Assembly: GCA_023957015.1 (NCBI GenBank)
Contig: JAMLHR010000018.1
Span: 1-50,966, forward strand
From: Thermomicrobiales bacterium
GTDB taxonomy: Bacteria; Chloroflexota; Chloroflexia; Thermomicrobiales; UBA6265
DNA length: 50,966 nt
Reading direction: 5' to 3'
Shown piece after piece: positions 42,787 to 50,966 of the stretch (position 1 is its first letter; each line of letters starts with the position of its first letter). The notes under the pieces are model-generated. The model made no database searches. It saw nothing but the letters and a program-made list of their open reading frames with translations, and was not told the DNA's origin. The position numbers and the translations under genes are program-made.

Positions 42787-43758
42787 CTACTGTTTCACCA
42801 GATAGCTGAAGACCGATTGCAGCGAATCGTCCGTCGGTTGCATCTCATACAGGCGGATACCGCCATGTTGCGCTGCCGCAGGTACCATCCGGAAGAACTC
42901 CTTCATATCCGTGGTCTGCACCAGCAAGCGACCCTGACGGTCGATACGGACACCGCTGACCATTGGCTGCGTGAATAGCAATCCGGCCAGACTGCGGGCA
43001 TCCGAAGCGACGATGCGAATCTCGTGATCATGCGAATCGATGCGATCGCGAATCGTGCGAAAATCTCCCGCTGCGGCCAGCTTGCCGTTGATGATCACCA
43101 GAATGTCCTGGGCGAAGCGCTCGACCTCCACCAGTACGTGGCTGCTGACCACCACCGTCTTACCCTCGCGACCCAGGTTGCGAATGAGCTTGATGATCGC
43201 TGCGCGTTGCACCGGATCGGTACCGTTCAGTGGCTCATCCATCAGGATCACCTGTGGATCGTGCACCAGCGCTCCCGCGATCTTGATGCGTTGGCGCATA
43301 CCCTTGCTATAGCCACCGACCTTGCGGTCCGCGGCGTCCTGCATATCGACCAGGCTGATCGCGGCCTCGGTGGCAGCGTTGATATCCGGCAGCTTCTGCA
43401 GCTTCGCGTTGAGCCGCACATACTCGCGACCCGAGAGGAACGGGTAGAGGATCTCGTGCTCAGCCACCAGACCAAGCTGGCGATAGGCGGAAACATCGGC
43501 GCGCGGCGGCTTTCCCATAATCAGCGCCTCTCCCGAGGAAGGCGGCAGCAATCCGGCCATGATCTTGAGCGCGGTGCTCTTGCCGGCACCGTTCGGACCA
43601 AGCAGACCGGTGACCCCGGCCCCGATGGAGAAGCTGACATCGCTCAGCGCGACGATATCGCCGAACCAGCGACTGACTTCGGTCAACTGGATCGAATGCG
43701 TTGTTGTTTCTCCCACGGTTTGCGTCTCTTTGGGAGTGGATTTCTTACCGAATGCCAT
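42787..43758 (-). CDS. ABC-2 exporter ATP-binding protein
   Basis: The ATPase (323 residues from this ATG) has Walker A GLLGPNGAGKSTALK, the ABC signature in the variant GGYSKGMRQRIK, Walker B QVILMDEPLNG and the H-loop VVVSSHVLVEVE. A C-terminal domain of about 80 residues (IRIVASDARSLAG onwards) is typical for exporter ATPases. The start at 43758 has GGGAGG upstream. It is preceded 10 bases by the other permease and pairs with the 42040 permease. Confidence 0.92.
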   Translation of the reverse strand: MAFGKKSTPKETQTVGETTTHSIQLTEVSRWFGDIVALSDVSFSIGAGVTGLLGPNGAGKSTALKIMAGLLPPSSGEALIMGKPPRADVSAYRQLGLVAEHEILYPFLSGREYVRLNAKLQKLPDINAATEAAISLVDMQDAADRKVGGYSKGMRQRIKIAGALVHDPQVILMDEPLNGTDPVQRAAIIKLIRNLGREGKTVVVSSHVLVEVERFAQDILVIINGKLAAAGDFRTIRDRIDSHDHEIRIVASDARSLAGLLFTQPMVSGVRIDRQGRLLVQTTDMKEFFRMVPAAAQHGGIRLYEMQPTDDSLQSVFSYLVKQ

Positions 43759-43768
43759 CACAACCTCC

Positions 43769-44695
43769 CTAGACGTCATCACGTGGCGCATAGCGCCAGC
43801 GCAGGATCAACGAAGCCACAAGTGCATAACCCAGGATGACGAGGATGCACTCTGTTCTGCCGAGATTGAGATGTTCCACGAACTGGTTATTGTTCACATC
43901 GTGGAAGAAGTGATTGCTGAGGCTGGTTACCAGCGTGTTCAGATCTCCCAACAGGAACCAACGACTCCAGCTGTACTCGTCGAGTGTGATCGAGAGACCC
44001 TGGGAGATGCCGGTGACCACCATGAAGCCGATCAGAATGATGGCAATGGCTACGCCTTTGCGATTGGTCAGCGATGAGATCATCAATCCGATCGTGCCGA
44101 ACATGAGCGAAGTGAGTAGTCCCAGGATGAGCACCCGAATCAGATCCGGGAAGTTATCCACCATCGCCTGCCGCGCTTTGGGTTCGGTAAGTTGACGACC
44201 CAACCAGAGAAGGGCGGCGGGGAGCGCGGTCATCGTCATTGCCAGTAGCGTCATTGCCACGATTTTGGCAAGTACGTAATCTCCGCGATTGATCGCTCGA
44301 CTGAAATAGAGCGGCAATGTCCGCTCGTGCCGATCCACGCAGATCATCTCGGGGGCGCAGATTGCCACGAAGAGCCCGACCATCGAGAAGATGGCGCCGT
44401 AGTAGGCGCTGTAGCTAACGAAGCTCCCGAACTCGGCGAGATCGCCCATCGAGCGGAAGACAGCCAGCACACCGATCATGACGATGAGCGGAATGGTGGC
44501 CGCCACGTAGAGGATGAACGGCATCACCTTGGCCGTCCAACTCTTGCGGATACCCATGGCGCGCTTCATCGAGTATCCGATGAGTGAGGTGATCGCTCCG
44601 CGTCGACCGCGTCGCTGCCCCTCGTAATGCGCATAGCCGCGATCAAAGACCTCACCATAGCGAGCTGTGGGTTCCTGCACCGGATTAGCTTGCAT
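43769..44695 (-). CDS. ABC-2 type exporter permease, larger
   Basis: The protein (308 residues from this ATG) begins MQANPVQEPTARYGEVFDRGYAHYEGQRRGRRGA, then has several hydrophobic segments including PFILYVAATIPLIVMIGVLAVF and FSMVGLFVAICAPEMICVDRHERTLPLYFSRAINRGDY, an ABC-2 pattern. The start at 44695 has GGAGG eight bases upstream and overlaps the upstream ATPase gene by eleven bases. It is part of a four-gene exporter operon. Confidence 0.82.
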   Translation of the reverse strand: MQANPVQEPTARYGEVFDRGYAHYEGQRRGRRGAITSLIGYSMKRAMGIRKSWTAKVMPFILYVAATIPLIVMIGVLAVFRSMGDLAEFGSFVSYSAYYGAIFSMVGLFVAICAPEMICVDRHERTLPLYFSRAINRGDYVLAKIVAMTLLAMTMTALPAALLWLGRQLTEPKARQAMVDNFPDLIRVLILGLLTSLMFGTIGLMISSLTNRKGVAIAIILIGFMVVTGISQGLSITLDEYSWSRWFLLGDLNTLVTSLSNHFFHDVNNNQFVEHLNLGRTECILVILGYALVASLILRWRYAPRDDV

Positions 44696-45668
44696 GCTCC
44701 ACCTCCTGACCGCTGGCATAGACACTGCCGAGATAGAGATCTTCCAGGCTACGAGAGCGTGAGCGCAGCTTGCGGATGACCACATGCTGTTCCACCGCCA
44801 CATCCCGAATCACGTCATACATACGCTCGTCGTGAACATCCACGATCAGGGTGTTCTGCCCGGTCGTCGGATCTTCCTGCTGCGAGGCGCTTACGCCATG
44901 GCCTTCCAGCGCGCGTTGGAACGGTTCGTAGTCGCCATCCAGCTGGACTACGACTTCGCCAAGGTTCAGATCGGTTTGCTCCAGACTTTGGCTAGCGAGC
45001 ACACGCCCGTGATCGAGGATCACGACGTAATCGCAGACGAGCTCGATATCCTCAAGGATGTGAGAACTGAAGACGACGCTGATACCCATCTTCTTGTGGA
45101 TGCGCTGGACCAACTCCAACATATCATCGCGACCCTGCGGATCCATACCTGCCGTTGGCTCGTCCAGGAAGACGAGTTTGGGATCATGCACGATGGCCTG
45201 CGCCAGCTTCACCCGCTGTCGCATACCCGTACTGAAGCCATTGATCAGGCGATAGCGTTCCTCACCGAGTCCGACCTGTTGAAGTACATCGGCAGCACGT
45301 TGTCGCGCCTGCCGCGGCGGTAGACCACTCATCTCCGCCATGTGACCGACGAAGTCAGCGGCGGTGGTTCCCATCGGCAAGGCATCGGCTTCTGGCATGT
45401 AACCGACATGCTCGCGCACCTTGATCCCCTGCGATTTCGTATCGAAACCGACAACATTCGCACTGCCACTGGTTGGCTTGATGATGCCGAGTAGGCTGCG
45501 AATGAGCGTGGATTTCCCGGCACCGTTCGCACCCAACAGTCCCACCGAGGAGGGTGGAATGCTGAGGTTGACCTTATCGAGTGCCGTAAAATTCCCGTAT
45601 CTCTTGGTGAAATTCTGCGTTTCTATCACCGCATTGCGGGCGGTGGAGGCAGACGTAGCGTCACTCAT
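44685..45668 (-). CDS. ABC-2 exporter ATP-binding protein, first of the operon
   Basis: The ATPase (327 residues from 45668) has Walker A GLLGANGAGKSTLIRSLLG, signature GFSTGMRQRVKLAQ, Walker B KLVFLDEPTAGMDPQGR and switch SVVFSSHILEDIE. A C-terminal ferredoxin-like extension (VVQLDGDYEPFQRALEGHG) follows. In-frame ATGs occur upstream; I choose 45668, where the family-like MSDATSASTARNAVIETQNFTKRYG begins, though its ribosome-binding site is modest. The order ATPase, permease, ATPase, permease suggests a heteromeric exporter or two half-systems. Confidence 0.88.
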   Translation of the reverse strand: MSDATSASTARNAVIETQNFTKRYGNFTALDKVNLSIPPSSVGLLGANGAGKSTLIRSLLGIIKPTSGSANVVGFDTKSQGIKVREHVGYMPEADALPMGTTAADFVGHMAEMSGLPPRQARQRAADVLQQVGLGEERYRLINGFSTGMRQRVKLAQAIVHDPKLVFLDEPTAGMDPQGRDDMLELVQRIHKKMGISVVFSSHILEDIELVCDYVVILDHGRVLASQSLEQTDLNLGEVVVQLDGDYEPFQRALEGHGVSASQQEDPTTGQNTLIVDVHDERMYDVIRDVAVEQHVVIRKLRSRSRSLEDLYLGSVYASGQEVEHAS

Positions 45669-45952
45669 ATCCGTAATTCGCCCCGAGTCTTGCATACGTT
45701 CGCCCCAGTTCTGAGGCATATCGGCAGTGTAGCACCGGCCATCAGTGCAACCATTCCTGCTACCGGTAACTTCGGTAGACATCGATTGGTTCCGTAAGGA
45801 CAATCCTGCCAGACACATTTTGCGAATTTGTTACGATTTTCACAAGAATCTGTGGAAGCCGTAGCATTGCTTCCTTATCATGGTTCCTGGAGGCCCGCAG
45901 TGTTGCTGGTCACCACATGCATCGACCGAAGTCGATGTGAAAAGGACGATCT

Positions 45953-47107
45953 ATGAACAGCACCAAAACAGGAAAGACAATCGGTATCGTCAATAGCGGT
46001 GGCGATTGCGCCGGTATCAATACCGTGATCGCGTCCGCCGTTGTGGCTGGTTGCCGTATGGGCTACGAGTTTGTCGGCTTCGAGCTTGGTTGGGAAGGGC
46101 TGATTGATCGCAAGTATCGCCCGCTGAACATCGAGGTCGCTGGTCAAATCCAGAATCTCGGTGGCACCGTCTTGCACACCACCAATCGTGGCCGGTTCGC
46201 GGCCAAGGTTGGCCAGAACCAGACGAACCAGATCGATCCCTCGATTCTGGATGCTTGCCAGCATTCGATTGAGGATCTCGGTATCGACGGTCTGCTCGTC
46301 ATCGGTGGGGACGGCACCCTCTCCGGAGCGCTGCAGCTGGCCGAACGTGGTGTGAACATCGTTGGTATCCCCAAGTCGATCGACAACGATCTCTATGCCA
46401 CCGATCACACCTTCGGTTTTGCCTCGGCGGTCCAGGTTGCGGTCGATGCTATCGACCGGATCCAGACCACAGCCTTTAGTCACAATCGTATCTTCCTGGT
46501 GGAGTGCATGGGGCGCAATGCCGGTTGGCTCAGCCTTTACGCCGGTCTCGCTGCCGGGGCAGATGCGATCCTGTTGCCGGAGTTCCCGACCTCGCTGGAC
46601 GATATCGTCGAGTTCCTTCGTTACCGCCGCGATCGCCATCGTAACTCAACCATCATCGTGGTCAGCGAAGCCTTTGAGATCGAAGGTAAGGCGGTAACGC
46701 AGGGTGCCTCATTAACCAATGAGGTGATCTTTGCCGGTATCTCCAACGAGTTGATTCGTCGCCTGGAGGATATGGCACCGCACGAGTTCGAGATGCGAAA
46801 TGTGGTGCTTGGTCATACCCAGCGCGGCGGCTCACCGTGCGCCGAGGATCGCATTCTTAGCAAGCGCTTCGGCACGCACGCGATGGAGGCGTATCACCAG
46901 GGTCATTTCGGATATATGGTGGCGTTGCAGAATGCGCACATCCGCCCGGTGCCGATCAAGGATGCCGTCAATCAGCTCAAGCTGGTCACCAGGCAGAACA
47001 ATATCTACGAAGCCGCTCGCCGGACGGGTATCTTCCTTGGCGATCTCGAGGACTATCTCAGCATCGCCGTCGCGGACGATATGACCAACATCCCATACAG
47101 TGTGTAG
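45953..47107 (+). CDS. pfkA: 6-phosphofructokinase, group III (predicted ATP-type)
   Basis: The 384-residue enzyme makes fructose 1,6-bisphosphate. Landmarks are IGIVNSGGDCAGINTVI (10-26), GGDGT (118-122), PKSIDND (140-146) and CMGRNAGWLSLYAGLA. Gly in GGDGT with Lys in PKSIDND is the mixed-substrate group III combination usually using ATP, in contrast with the Asp in the fused enzyme at 3691-5277. No C-terminal DUF2171 is present. AAAGGA seven bases upstream fixes the ATG. It is a single gene, divergent from the ABC exporter operon. Confidence 0.9.
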   Translation: MNSTKTGKTIGIVNSGGDCAGINTVIASAVVAGCRMGYEFVGFELGWEGLIDRKYRPLNIEVAGQIQNLGGTVLHTTNRGRFAAKVGQNQTNQIDPSILDACQHSIEDLGIDGLLVIGGDGTLSGALQLAERGVNIVGIPKSIDNDLYATDHTFGFASAVQVAVDAIDRIQTTAFSHNRIFLVECMGRNAGWLSLYAGLAAGADAILLPEFPTSLDDIVEFLRYRRDRHRNSTIIVVSEAFEIEGKAVTQGASLTNEVIFAGISNELIRRLEDMAPHEFEMRNVVLGHTQRGGSPCAEDRILSKRFGTHAMEAYHQGHFGYMVALQNAHIRPVPIKDAVNQLKLVTRQNNIYEAARRTGIFLGDLEDYLSIAVADDMTNIPYSV

Positions 47108-47169
47108 TCCGCCATTCCGATAATCCGGAGGAGATGACATCACCCCTTGGCCACTCGCCGAGGGGTGAG

Positions 47170-47673
47170 TCAGTTCAGGGCTTCTTTCATTGTCTTTATC
47201 GGGAGGAAGAAGGTCAGGGAACTATCGGGGAACTCAGCGAATCCATATCGTTGATAGAAAGGCCGAAGGTCTTCGTTAAGAGCATGTACCACCAGCGCAA
47301 CTGTCCCGATCGAGAGCGAGGCGTTCAAGGTGCGTATCATTGCATCGCGAAGAAGCGCGGTGCCAAGTCCATATCCCTGGTAGACTGAATCGACTGCCAG
47401 GCGTCCCAAAACGATCACTGGTAATGGATCGGGCATGTTCCTCCGCAGGCTTCCCGGTGCATCAGCTCGAATGACCGCGCCAGCGGAGAGCGCATAGTAG
47501 CCCGCTACCCGAGTATTTCCGTCACATACAACATAGGTTCGTGCTGAACCGCGACGTTGGCCCTCAAGTGCTCGCTCGATTAACCAGGTGTCCAGAGATC
47601 GTTCACCACATGAGAACTGGGTGCAGTCATGCAACTCTGACAGAATCTCGGGAGTGCTGAATGCTATTCCCAT
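47170..47673 (-). CDS. GNAT acetyltransferase toxin (TacT/AtaT-like)
   Basis: The 167-residue protein is an N-acetyltransferase of the toxin type that acetylates aminoacyl-tRNA. It has the core strand VAGYYALSAGAVIR, the acetyl-CoA P-loop-like VDSVYQGYGLGTALLRDAM (Q/RxxGxG/A), and HALNEDLRPFYQRYGFAEF. Length and the characteristic SCGERSLDTWL beginning match TacT. It overlaps the DUF1778 antitoxin gene by ten bases and is encoded downstream of it, as usual. Toxicity is inferred. Confidence 0.85.
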   Translation of the reverse strand: MGIAFSTPEILSELHDCTQFSCGERSLDTWLIERALEGQRRGSARTYVVCDGNTRVAGYYALSAGAVIRADAPGSLRRNMPDPLPVIVLGRLAVDSVYQGYGLGTALLRDAMIRTLNASLSIGTVALVVHALNEDLRPFYQRYGFAEFPDSSLTFFLPIKTMKEALN

Positions 47674-47930
47674 GGTGCCTGGGTCTTCAGCAAATCACGT
47701 AAGGCATCATTCGGCGTAGTGGGGGCATCAAGCAGGCTAACAAACAGGTCGTATGCATCTGATTCCAACACGAACACTGTTTGACTCAGCAGCACCTGTT
47801 CGGCTTCGCGTCGGGATGCTTCAAGAATGAACTCCGTGCGTGTTTTACCGACGCTTTTGGCGGCTCTATCAATCAACGCTTGTTGCTGATTGTCCAGTCG
47901 GATATTGATTTGGTTTCTAGCCACAACCAT
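47664..47930 (-). CDS. DUF1778 ribbon-helix-helix antitoxin (TacA-like)
   Basis: The 88-residue protein (ATG at 47930) has the DUF1778 RHH: INIRLDNQQQALIDRAAKSVGKTRTEFILEASRREAEQVLL, then a toxin-binding tail VFVLESDAYDLFVSLLDAP. It binds DNA as a dimer and neutralises the GNAT toxin downstream. GGA lies about nine bases upstream; a GTG 24 bases earlier is an alternative. The direct repeats at 47972-47990 fit its operator. Confidence 0.85.
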   Translation of the reverse strand: MVVARNQINIRLDNQQQALIDRAAKSVGKTRTEFILEASRREAEQVLLSQTVFVLESDAYDLFVSLLDAPTTPNDALRDLLKTQAPWE

Positions 47931-47971
47931 AAGCTTGCATCCATTCGTTTCCACACCGACACTATCAAAAC

Positions 47972-47999
47972 GTCTATACGATGTCTATACATGATTATA
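47972..47999 (-). promoter_or_regulatory. Toxin-antitoxin promoter and direct-repeat operator
   Basis: On the minus strand a -10-like TATAAT lies at the complement of 47994-47999. Directly downstream GTCTATAC occurs twice on the plus strand (47972-47979 and 47983-47990), spaced 11 bases, covering the expected start point. A clean -35 is not seen. Confidence 0.5.
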
Positions 48000-48014
48000 C
48001 TATCTCCAACGGCA

Positions 48015-48044
48015 AAACACCCCGACCGTTTGGCCGGGGTGTTT
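48015..48044 (-). terminator. Terminator after the second Dpp-type binding protein
   Basis: AAACACCCCG and CGGGGTGTTT form a stem of 13 pairs with one mismatch around GTTT, and TTTT follows on the minus strand. It ends the gene at 48084 and lies next to the antitoxin promoter. Confidence 0.8.
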
Positions 48045-48083
48045 GCAGTAGCACCGGATTTTACATCCGGCGAATGCTATCGC

Positions 48084-49700
48084 CTAGTTGTCCAGCCACA
48101 CCCACTTGAGGGCCACGTTGGAGCCCGTCGGGAAGTGCTCGTAGTCCATGACGAACGTCTTCATCGCTTCATACTGGCTGGCGATGAACAGGTTGATCCA
48201 CGGCAGGTCAACCAGGAGAATCTCCTGAATCTCACGATAGATGTCCGCGCGTACAGCCTGATCGGTCTCGGTCATACCGGCATTGATCAGCTCATCCACC
48301 TGCGGATTGCTGTAGTTCGTCGCATTCTGACCCGATCCCGTGAGGAAGTTGCTCTGAATCACATCGTTCGGGTCAACATAGGCGCTGGTGCCCGTCACCG
48401 AGATATCGAAGTTGTGATCGAAGTAGTTGCCAAGGTAAGTGGCATTCTCCTCGAAGCGGAGCTCGCTCTCAACACCGATCTGCTTCAGCTGCTCCTGCAG
48501 CACCACGGCCGCGTTGGAGAGGAAGGCGTACTGGCTCCAGCTATGGAGTTCGGTCTTGAAGCCATCCGGATAACCGGCCTCGGCCAAGAGTGCCTTCGCG
48601 CCCTCGATATCCGGATCCGCGATCGGGCTCTCAAAACCTGCCCAGAAGGTGGCTGGGAAGAGGATATTGGTCGGCTGAGCCGCACCGAACATGGCGGCGT
48701 TAATGATCGGACCGCGATCAACAGCCATGCTGATCGCCTGGCGAACACGCACATCGGTGAATGGTTCGCGCTCGACATTGATGGCAGCAAAGCGGATGTT
48801 GGTGTTCTGGTCGCCAATCACCTGAACGCTGTCATCGGCCTCGAAGATCGGCAGATCCTGCGCTGGCGCGTACTCGATGAAATCGACGGTGCCGCTGGTG
48901 AGGGCAGTGGTGCGGGCGGTGTTGTCCGGCACGATCTGGAACTCAATGCGATCCAGATACGGCAGACCCTCTTCCCAATAGTCCTCGTTCTTCTCAACCA
49001 CCAACATGCTGTTGGGGATGTACTCGACGAACTTGAACGGACCGGTACCGACCATCGTATTCATCAGGTCACCTTCGGCCTCGACCACTTCCTGTGGCAC
49101 GATGGCGAAGGAGCTACCCATGATCTTGGCCAGGAACGAGCTATCCGGGGAGGAAAGCGTGATCACCAGCGTGGCGTCATCCGGCGTATCCAGGCTGGCA
49201 ATGCCATCGAGATCGCTGGCCGATGGGGATGCCGTTTCCGGATCCTTGATGCGTTCGTAGGTGTATTTGACGTCACCTGAGATCAGATCACGACCATTGT
49301 GGAACTTCACACCCTGTCGAATATGGAAGGTGTATACCAGTCCGTCTTCGCTGATCTCCCAGCTCTCGGCCAGGGCCGGGATCGGCTCCAGCGATGGGTT
49401 GGTGGAAACGAGTGGATTGTAGACATGCTCAATCACATGCCAGGCCGCTGTGAGGTTGGTCTTGGCCGGATCGAGCTCGGCGGGATCGGCCTGAAGACCG
49501 ACCTTCAGCGTGCCGCCGGACTTGGCGTCCGGGTTCGGACCGGCGGTCTGGGCAGAAACCAGTGGCATAACGCCAAGTGCCATCAAGCTCGAGGCGCCAA
49601 GGCCAACGGCAGTGCCGCGCTTGATTGCATCACGTCGGGAAATGGTGCCCTCGCTGACCTTCTTGGCCAGATCGAAGAACACATCGGAACGGGATTCCAT
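48084..49700 (-). CDS. ABC transporter substrate-binding protein, family 5 (DppA/OppA-like), second
   Basis: The 538-residue protein starts MESRSDVFFDLAKKVSEGTI, then SRRDAIKRGTAVGLGASSLMALGVMPLVSAQ, a Tat-type signal. The mature part has GGTLKVGLQADPAELDPA, YTFHIRQGVKFHNGRDLISGDVKYTYERIKDP and AINVEREPFTDVRVRQAISMAV, as in family 5. It closely resembles the other binding protein in the window. AGGAG nine bases upstream supports the ATG. No permease is adjacent; the 33829-35694 pair is a possible partner. It likely binds peptides. Confidence 0.9.
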   Translation of the reverse strand: MESRSDVFFDLAKKVSEGTISRRDAIKRGTAVGLGASSLMALGVMPLVSAQTAGPNPDAKSGGTLKVGLQADPAELDPAKTNLTAAWHVIEHVYNPLVSTNPSLEPIPALAESWEISEDGLVYTFHIRQGVKFHNGRDLISGDVKYTYERIKDPETASPSASDLDGIASLDTPDDATLVITLSSPDSSFLAKIMGSSFAIVPQEVVEAEGDLMNTMVGTGPFKFVEYIPNSMLVVEKNEDYWEEGLPYLDRIEFQIVPDNTARTTALTSGTVDFIEYAPAQDLPIFEADDSVQVIGDQNTNIRFAAINVEREPFTDVRVRQAISMAVDRGPIINAAMFGAAQPTNILFPATFWAGFESPIADPDIEGAKALLAEAGYPDGFKTELHSWSQYAFLSNAAVVLQEQLKQIGVESELRFEENATYLGNYFDHNFDISVTGTSAYVDPNDVIQSNFLTGSGQNATNYSNPQVDELINAGMTETDQAVRADIYREIQEILLVDLPWINLFIASQYEAMKTFVMDYEHFPTGSNVALKWVWLDN

Positions 49701-49917
49701 GGCAGAAACTCCTGTATCAATGAGTATATCGGCGCATCCAGAACTGCACTGATCGCCGTTGTTCAGGGCGCTGGAATGTAGTTGAGTATATGGGAGTTGC
49801 GGAGAGTGGACAATACGTAAGCACGCGCATGTATATGGAGATGATCGCTGTGCGAGTTCATCGCCTGCTGGCACAATACCTCCAGGTGAATTTCCACGGG
49901 TAAGAAAGGGTACGTGA

Positions 49918-50355
49918 ATGAAGTTGAGTGGGGAGCAGGTGATTCCTGCCAATCGAGAGGCGGTCTACGATGCCATGCTCGATCCGGAAACGTTGAAGGG
50001 CGCCCTCCCGGGCTGTGAATCGCTGGAGGAGATCGGACCCAACGAGTATCGCACCGCGATGACGATCGGCGTCGCCATGATTAAAGGGAAGTACGAAGGG
50101 ACGGTGAAGATCACGGACGACGTGCGTCCGGAGGGATTCACCATGCATATTGAGGCCAAGGGGCCGCAGGGGCAGGTGAGCGGAGTCGGCACGTTGAAAT
50201 TCGAGGTGGTCTCGGATACCGAGACCAAGGTGATCTATGACGGCGATGCGAACGTCCGTGGCATGTTGGCGCGGATCGGTAGTCGCGTGATCCAGCCTGC
50301 GGCGAACATGATCACCGGTAAGTTCTTCCAGGAGTTGGCCACAAAACTAGGTTGA
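49918..50355 (+). CDS. CoxG/SRPBCC-family protein
   Basis: The 145-residue protein has the CO-dehydrogenase subunit G pattern: MKLSGEQVIPANREAVYDAMLDPETLKGALPGCESLEEIG, YRTAMTIGVAMIKGKYEGTVKI, and a C-terminal helix VIQPAANMITGKFFQELATKL. CoxG-type proteins help recruit or mature molybdenum hydroxylases. No molybdenum enzyme genes are in the window, so here the role is uncertain. AAAGGG upstream supports the start. Confidence 0.88.
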   Translation: MKLSGEQVIPANREAVYDAMLDPETLKGALPGCESLEEIGPNEYRTAMTIGVAMIKGKYEGTVKITDDVRPEGFTMHIEAKGPQGQVSGVGTLKFEVVSDTETKVIYDGDANVRGMLARIGSRVIQPAANMITGKFFQELATKLG

Positions 50356-50469
50356 TGCATTCCTGCAATCTGCATTTTGTGTGCATCCCACTGCCGACAC
50401 GTTTGGTACACTCGAATCAACCAATGAGGGTTTCCGTATCAATACCGTTCCCGTCAGAGGAGGACCGAG

Positions 50470-50966
50470 ATGTCATCACTGAATCGTCGTCGTTTTGCAA
50501 CCCTCGCTGCCGCAACTGCGGCCGCTCCAGCTGTCATGCGTTTACCAGTTGCCGCACAGAGCGATTGGGCCAGCGAGACATTGCAGATTATGGCTCCGGC
50601 CGCGCCCGGCGGTGGCTGGGATACCACCGCTCGTGAGTTGCAACGCAATCTGCAGGAAGAAGGTCTGGTCAACACCGTCGAAGTCTTCAACGTCGAGGGT
50701 GCTGGCGGCACCATCGGTCTCGCCGAACTCGCCAGCAAGCACAAGGGCGATGGCCACACGCTGATGGTGATGGGTTTGGTCATGATCGGCGCCATCGGTC
50801 TGAACGATGCCCCGGTTGGACTGGATCAATCCACTCCGATCGCTCGCCTGACGGGCGAGTACGAGGTTATCGTTGTCCCGGCCGAGAGCGATCTCCAGAC
50901 GATGGATGATTTGGCGCAGAAGTTCAAGGACGATCCCGCATCGGTCAGCTGGGCCGGCGGCTCCGC
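50470..50966 (+). CDS. TctC/Bug-type tripartite tricarboxylate binding protein, 3'-truncated
   Basis: The gene runs off the right edge. The start has GAGGAGGA upstream. It begins [20 protein letters not shown], a Tat-like twin-arginine signal ending around LPVAAQ. The mature part [67 protein letters not shown] is the Bug/TctC periplasmic binding pattern, with the tight ligand-binding glycine region. It should deliver tricarboxylates or aromatic acids to TctA/TctB, expected beyond the edge. Confidence 0.85.
   Translation, partial: MSSLNRRRFATLAAATAAAPAVMRLPVAAQSDWASETLQIMAPAAPGGGWDTTARELQRNLQEEGLVNTVEVFNVEGAGGTIGLAELASKHKGDGHTLMVMGLVMIGAIGLNDAPVGLDQSTPIARLTGEYEVIVVPAESDLQTMDDLAQKFKDDPASVSWAGGS

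Noticed and set aside
47781..49280. A 499-codon plus-strand frame opposite the second binding protein.
   Set aside because: The minus-strand protein has a signal peptide and family 5 motifs; the plus frame has none and crosses the antitoxin region.
1..50966. tRNA, rRNA, CRISPR arrays, phage genes or replication origins.
   Set aside because: Reading through all gene gaps showed no cloverleaf-like, repeat-spacer or phage-type signals.

Overview
The window looks like a chromosomal segment of a moderately GC-rich bacterium, most likely a Chloroflexota of the Thermomicrobia type. This is inferred from the mix of genes: two F420-type (LLM) oxidoreductases, a mycothiol-dependent-isomerase-like protein, several Dpp/Opp-type ABC systems with Tat-like binding proteins, L25 in its long CTC form, group III phosphofructokinases and DUF2171. 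No rRNA, tRNA, CRISPR array, phage module or origin is visible. Both ends cut through genes: an FMN-binding PPOX-fold protein at the left and a TctC-type binding protein at the right.

Layout. 1-8.6 kb: PPOX-fold protein, DinB/MDMPI-like protein, a membrane-anchored LysM-C39 peptidase behind a palindromic operator, then a tight cluster of a winged-helix regulator, a PPi-type phosphofructokinase fused to a DUF2171 domain and an XPB-like domain protein, followed by a two-domain VOC protein. 8.6-17.8 kb: a small membrane protein, ribosomal protein L25, an M23-like protein, a nanE-kinase pair (amino-sugar catabolism), a divergent Dpp permease pair, a hicAB toxin-antitoxin pair, the Dpp binding protein and an aldo/keto reductase. 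17.9-26.6 kb: an NlpC/P60-like hypothetical protein, TetR plus EamA exporter, a kinase-like protein, a B3/B4-domain protein, two tandem CodA-like amidohydrolases, a GH130 enzyme and a CDP-alcohol phosphatidyltransferase.

26.7-33.8 kb is the accessory part: an orphan RelB/DinJ antitoxin, guaA with a possibly structured leader, a secreted Cys-containing protein divergent from a two-component system whose kinase carries an in-frame amber codon, a decayed IS630-type transposase between 22-bp direct repeats, and an AbiE locus with an intact antitoxin, an apparently gutted toxin and a 54-bp near-perfect palindrome. 33.8-51 kb: a second Dpp permease pair, AlkD-like repair protein, ROK kinase, two LLM oxidoreductases around a VOC protein, DUF1345 and DUF4203 membrane proteins, a four-gene ABC-2 exporter operon, a second ATP-type phosphofructokinase, a TacAT-type toxin-antitoxin pair, a second Dpp binding protein, a CoxG-like protein and the start of a TctC protein.

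How they fit together (inference): the segment serves a heterotroph that imports peptides or glycopeptides, processes amino sugars and plant-type glycans, and runs glycolysis with both a predicted PPi-dependent and a predicted ATP-dependent phosphofructokinase. The least ordinary items are the regulator/PFK-DUF2171 cluster, the AbiE palindrome with its toxin remnant, the amber-interrupted kinase with 11-bp-spaced regulator boxes, and the possible guaA leader structure. Four antitoxin-type loci lie within about 33 kb.
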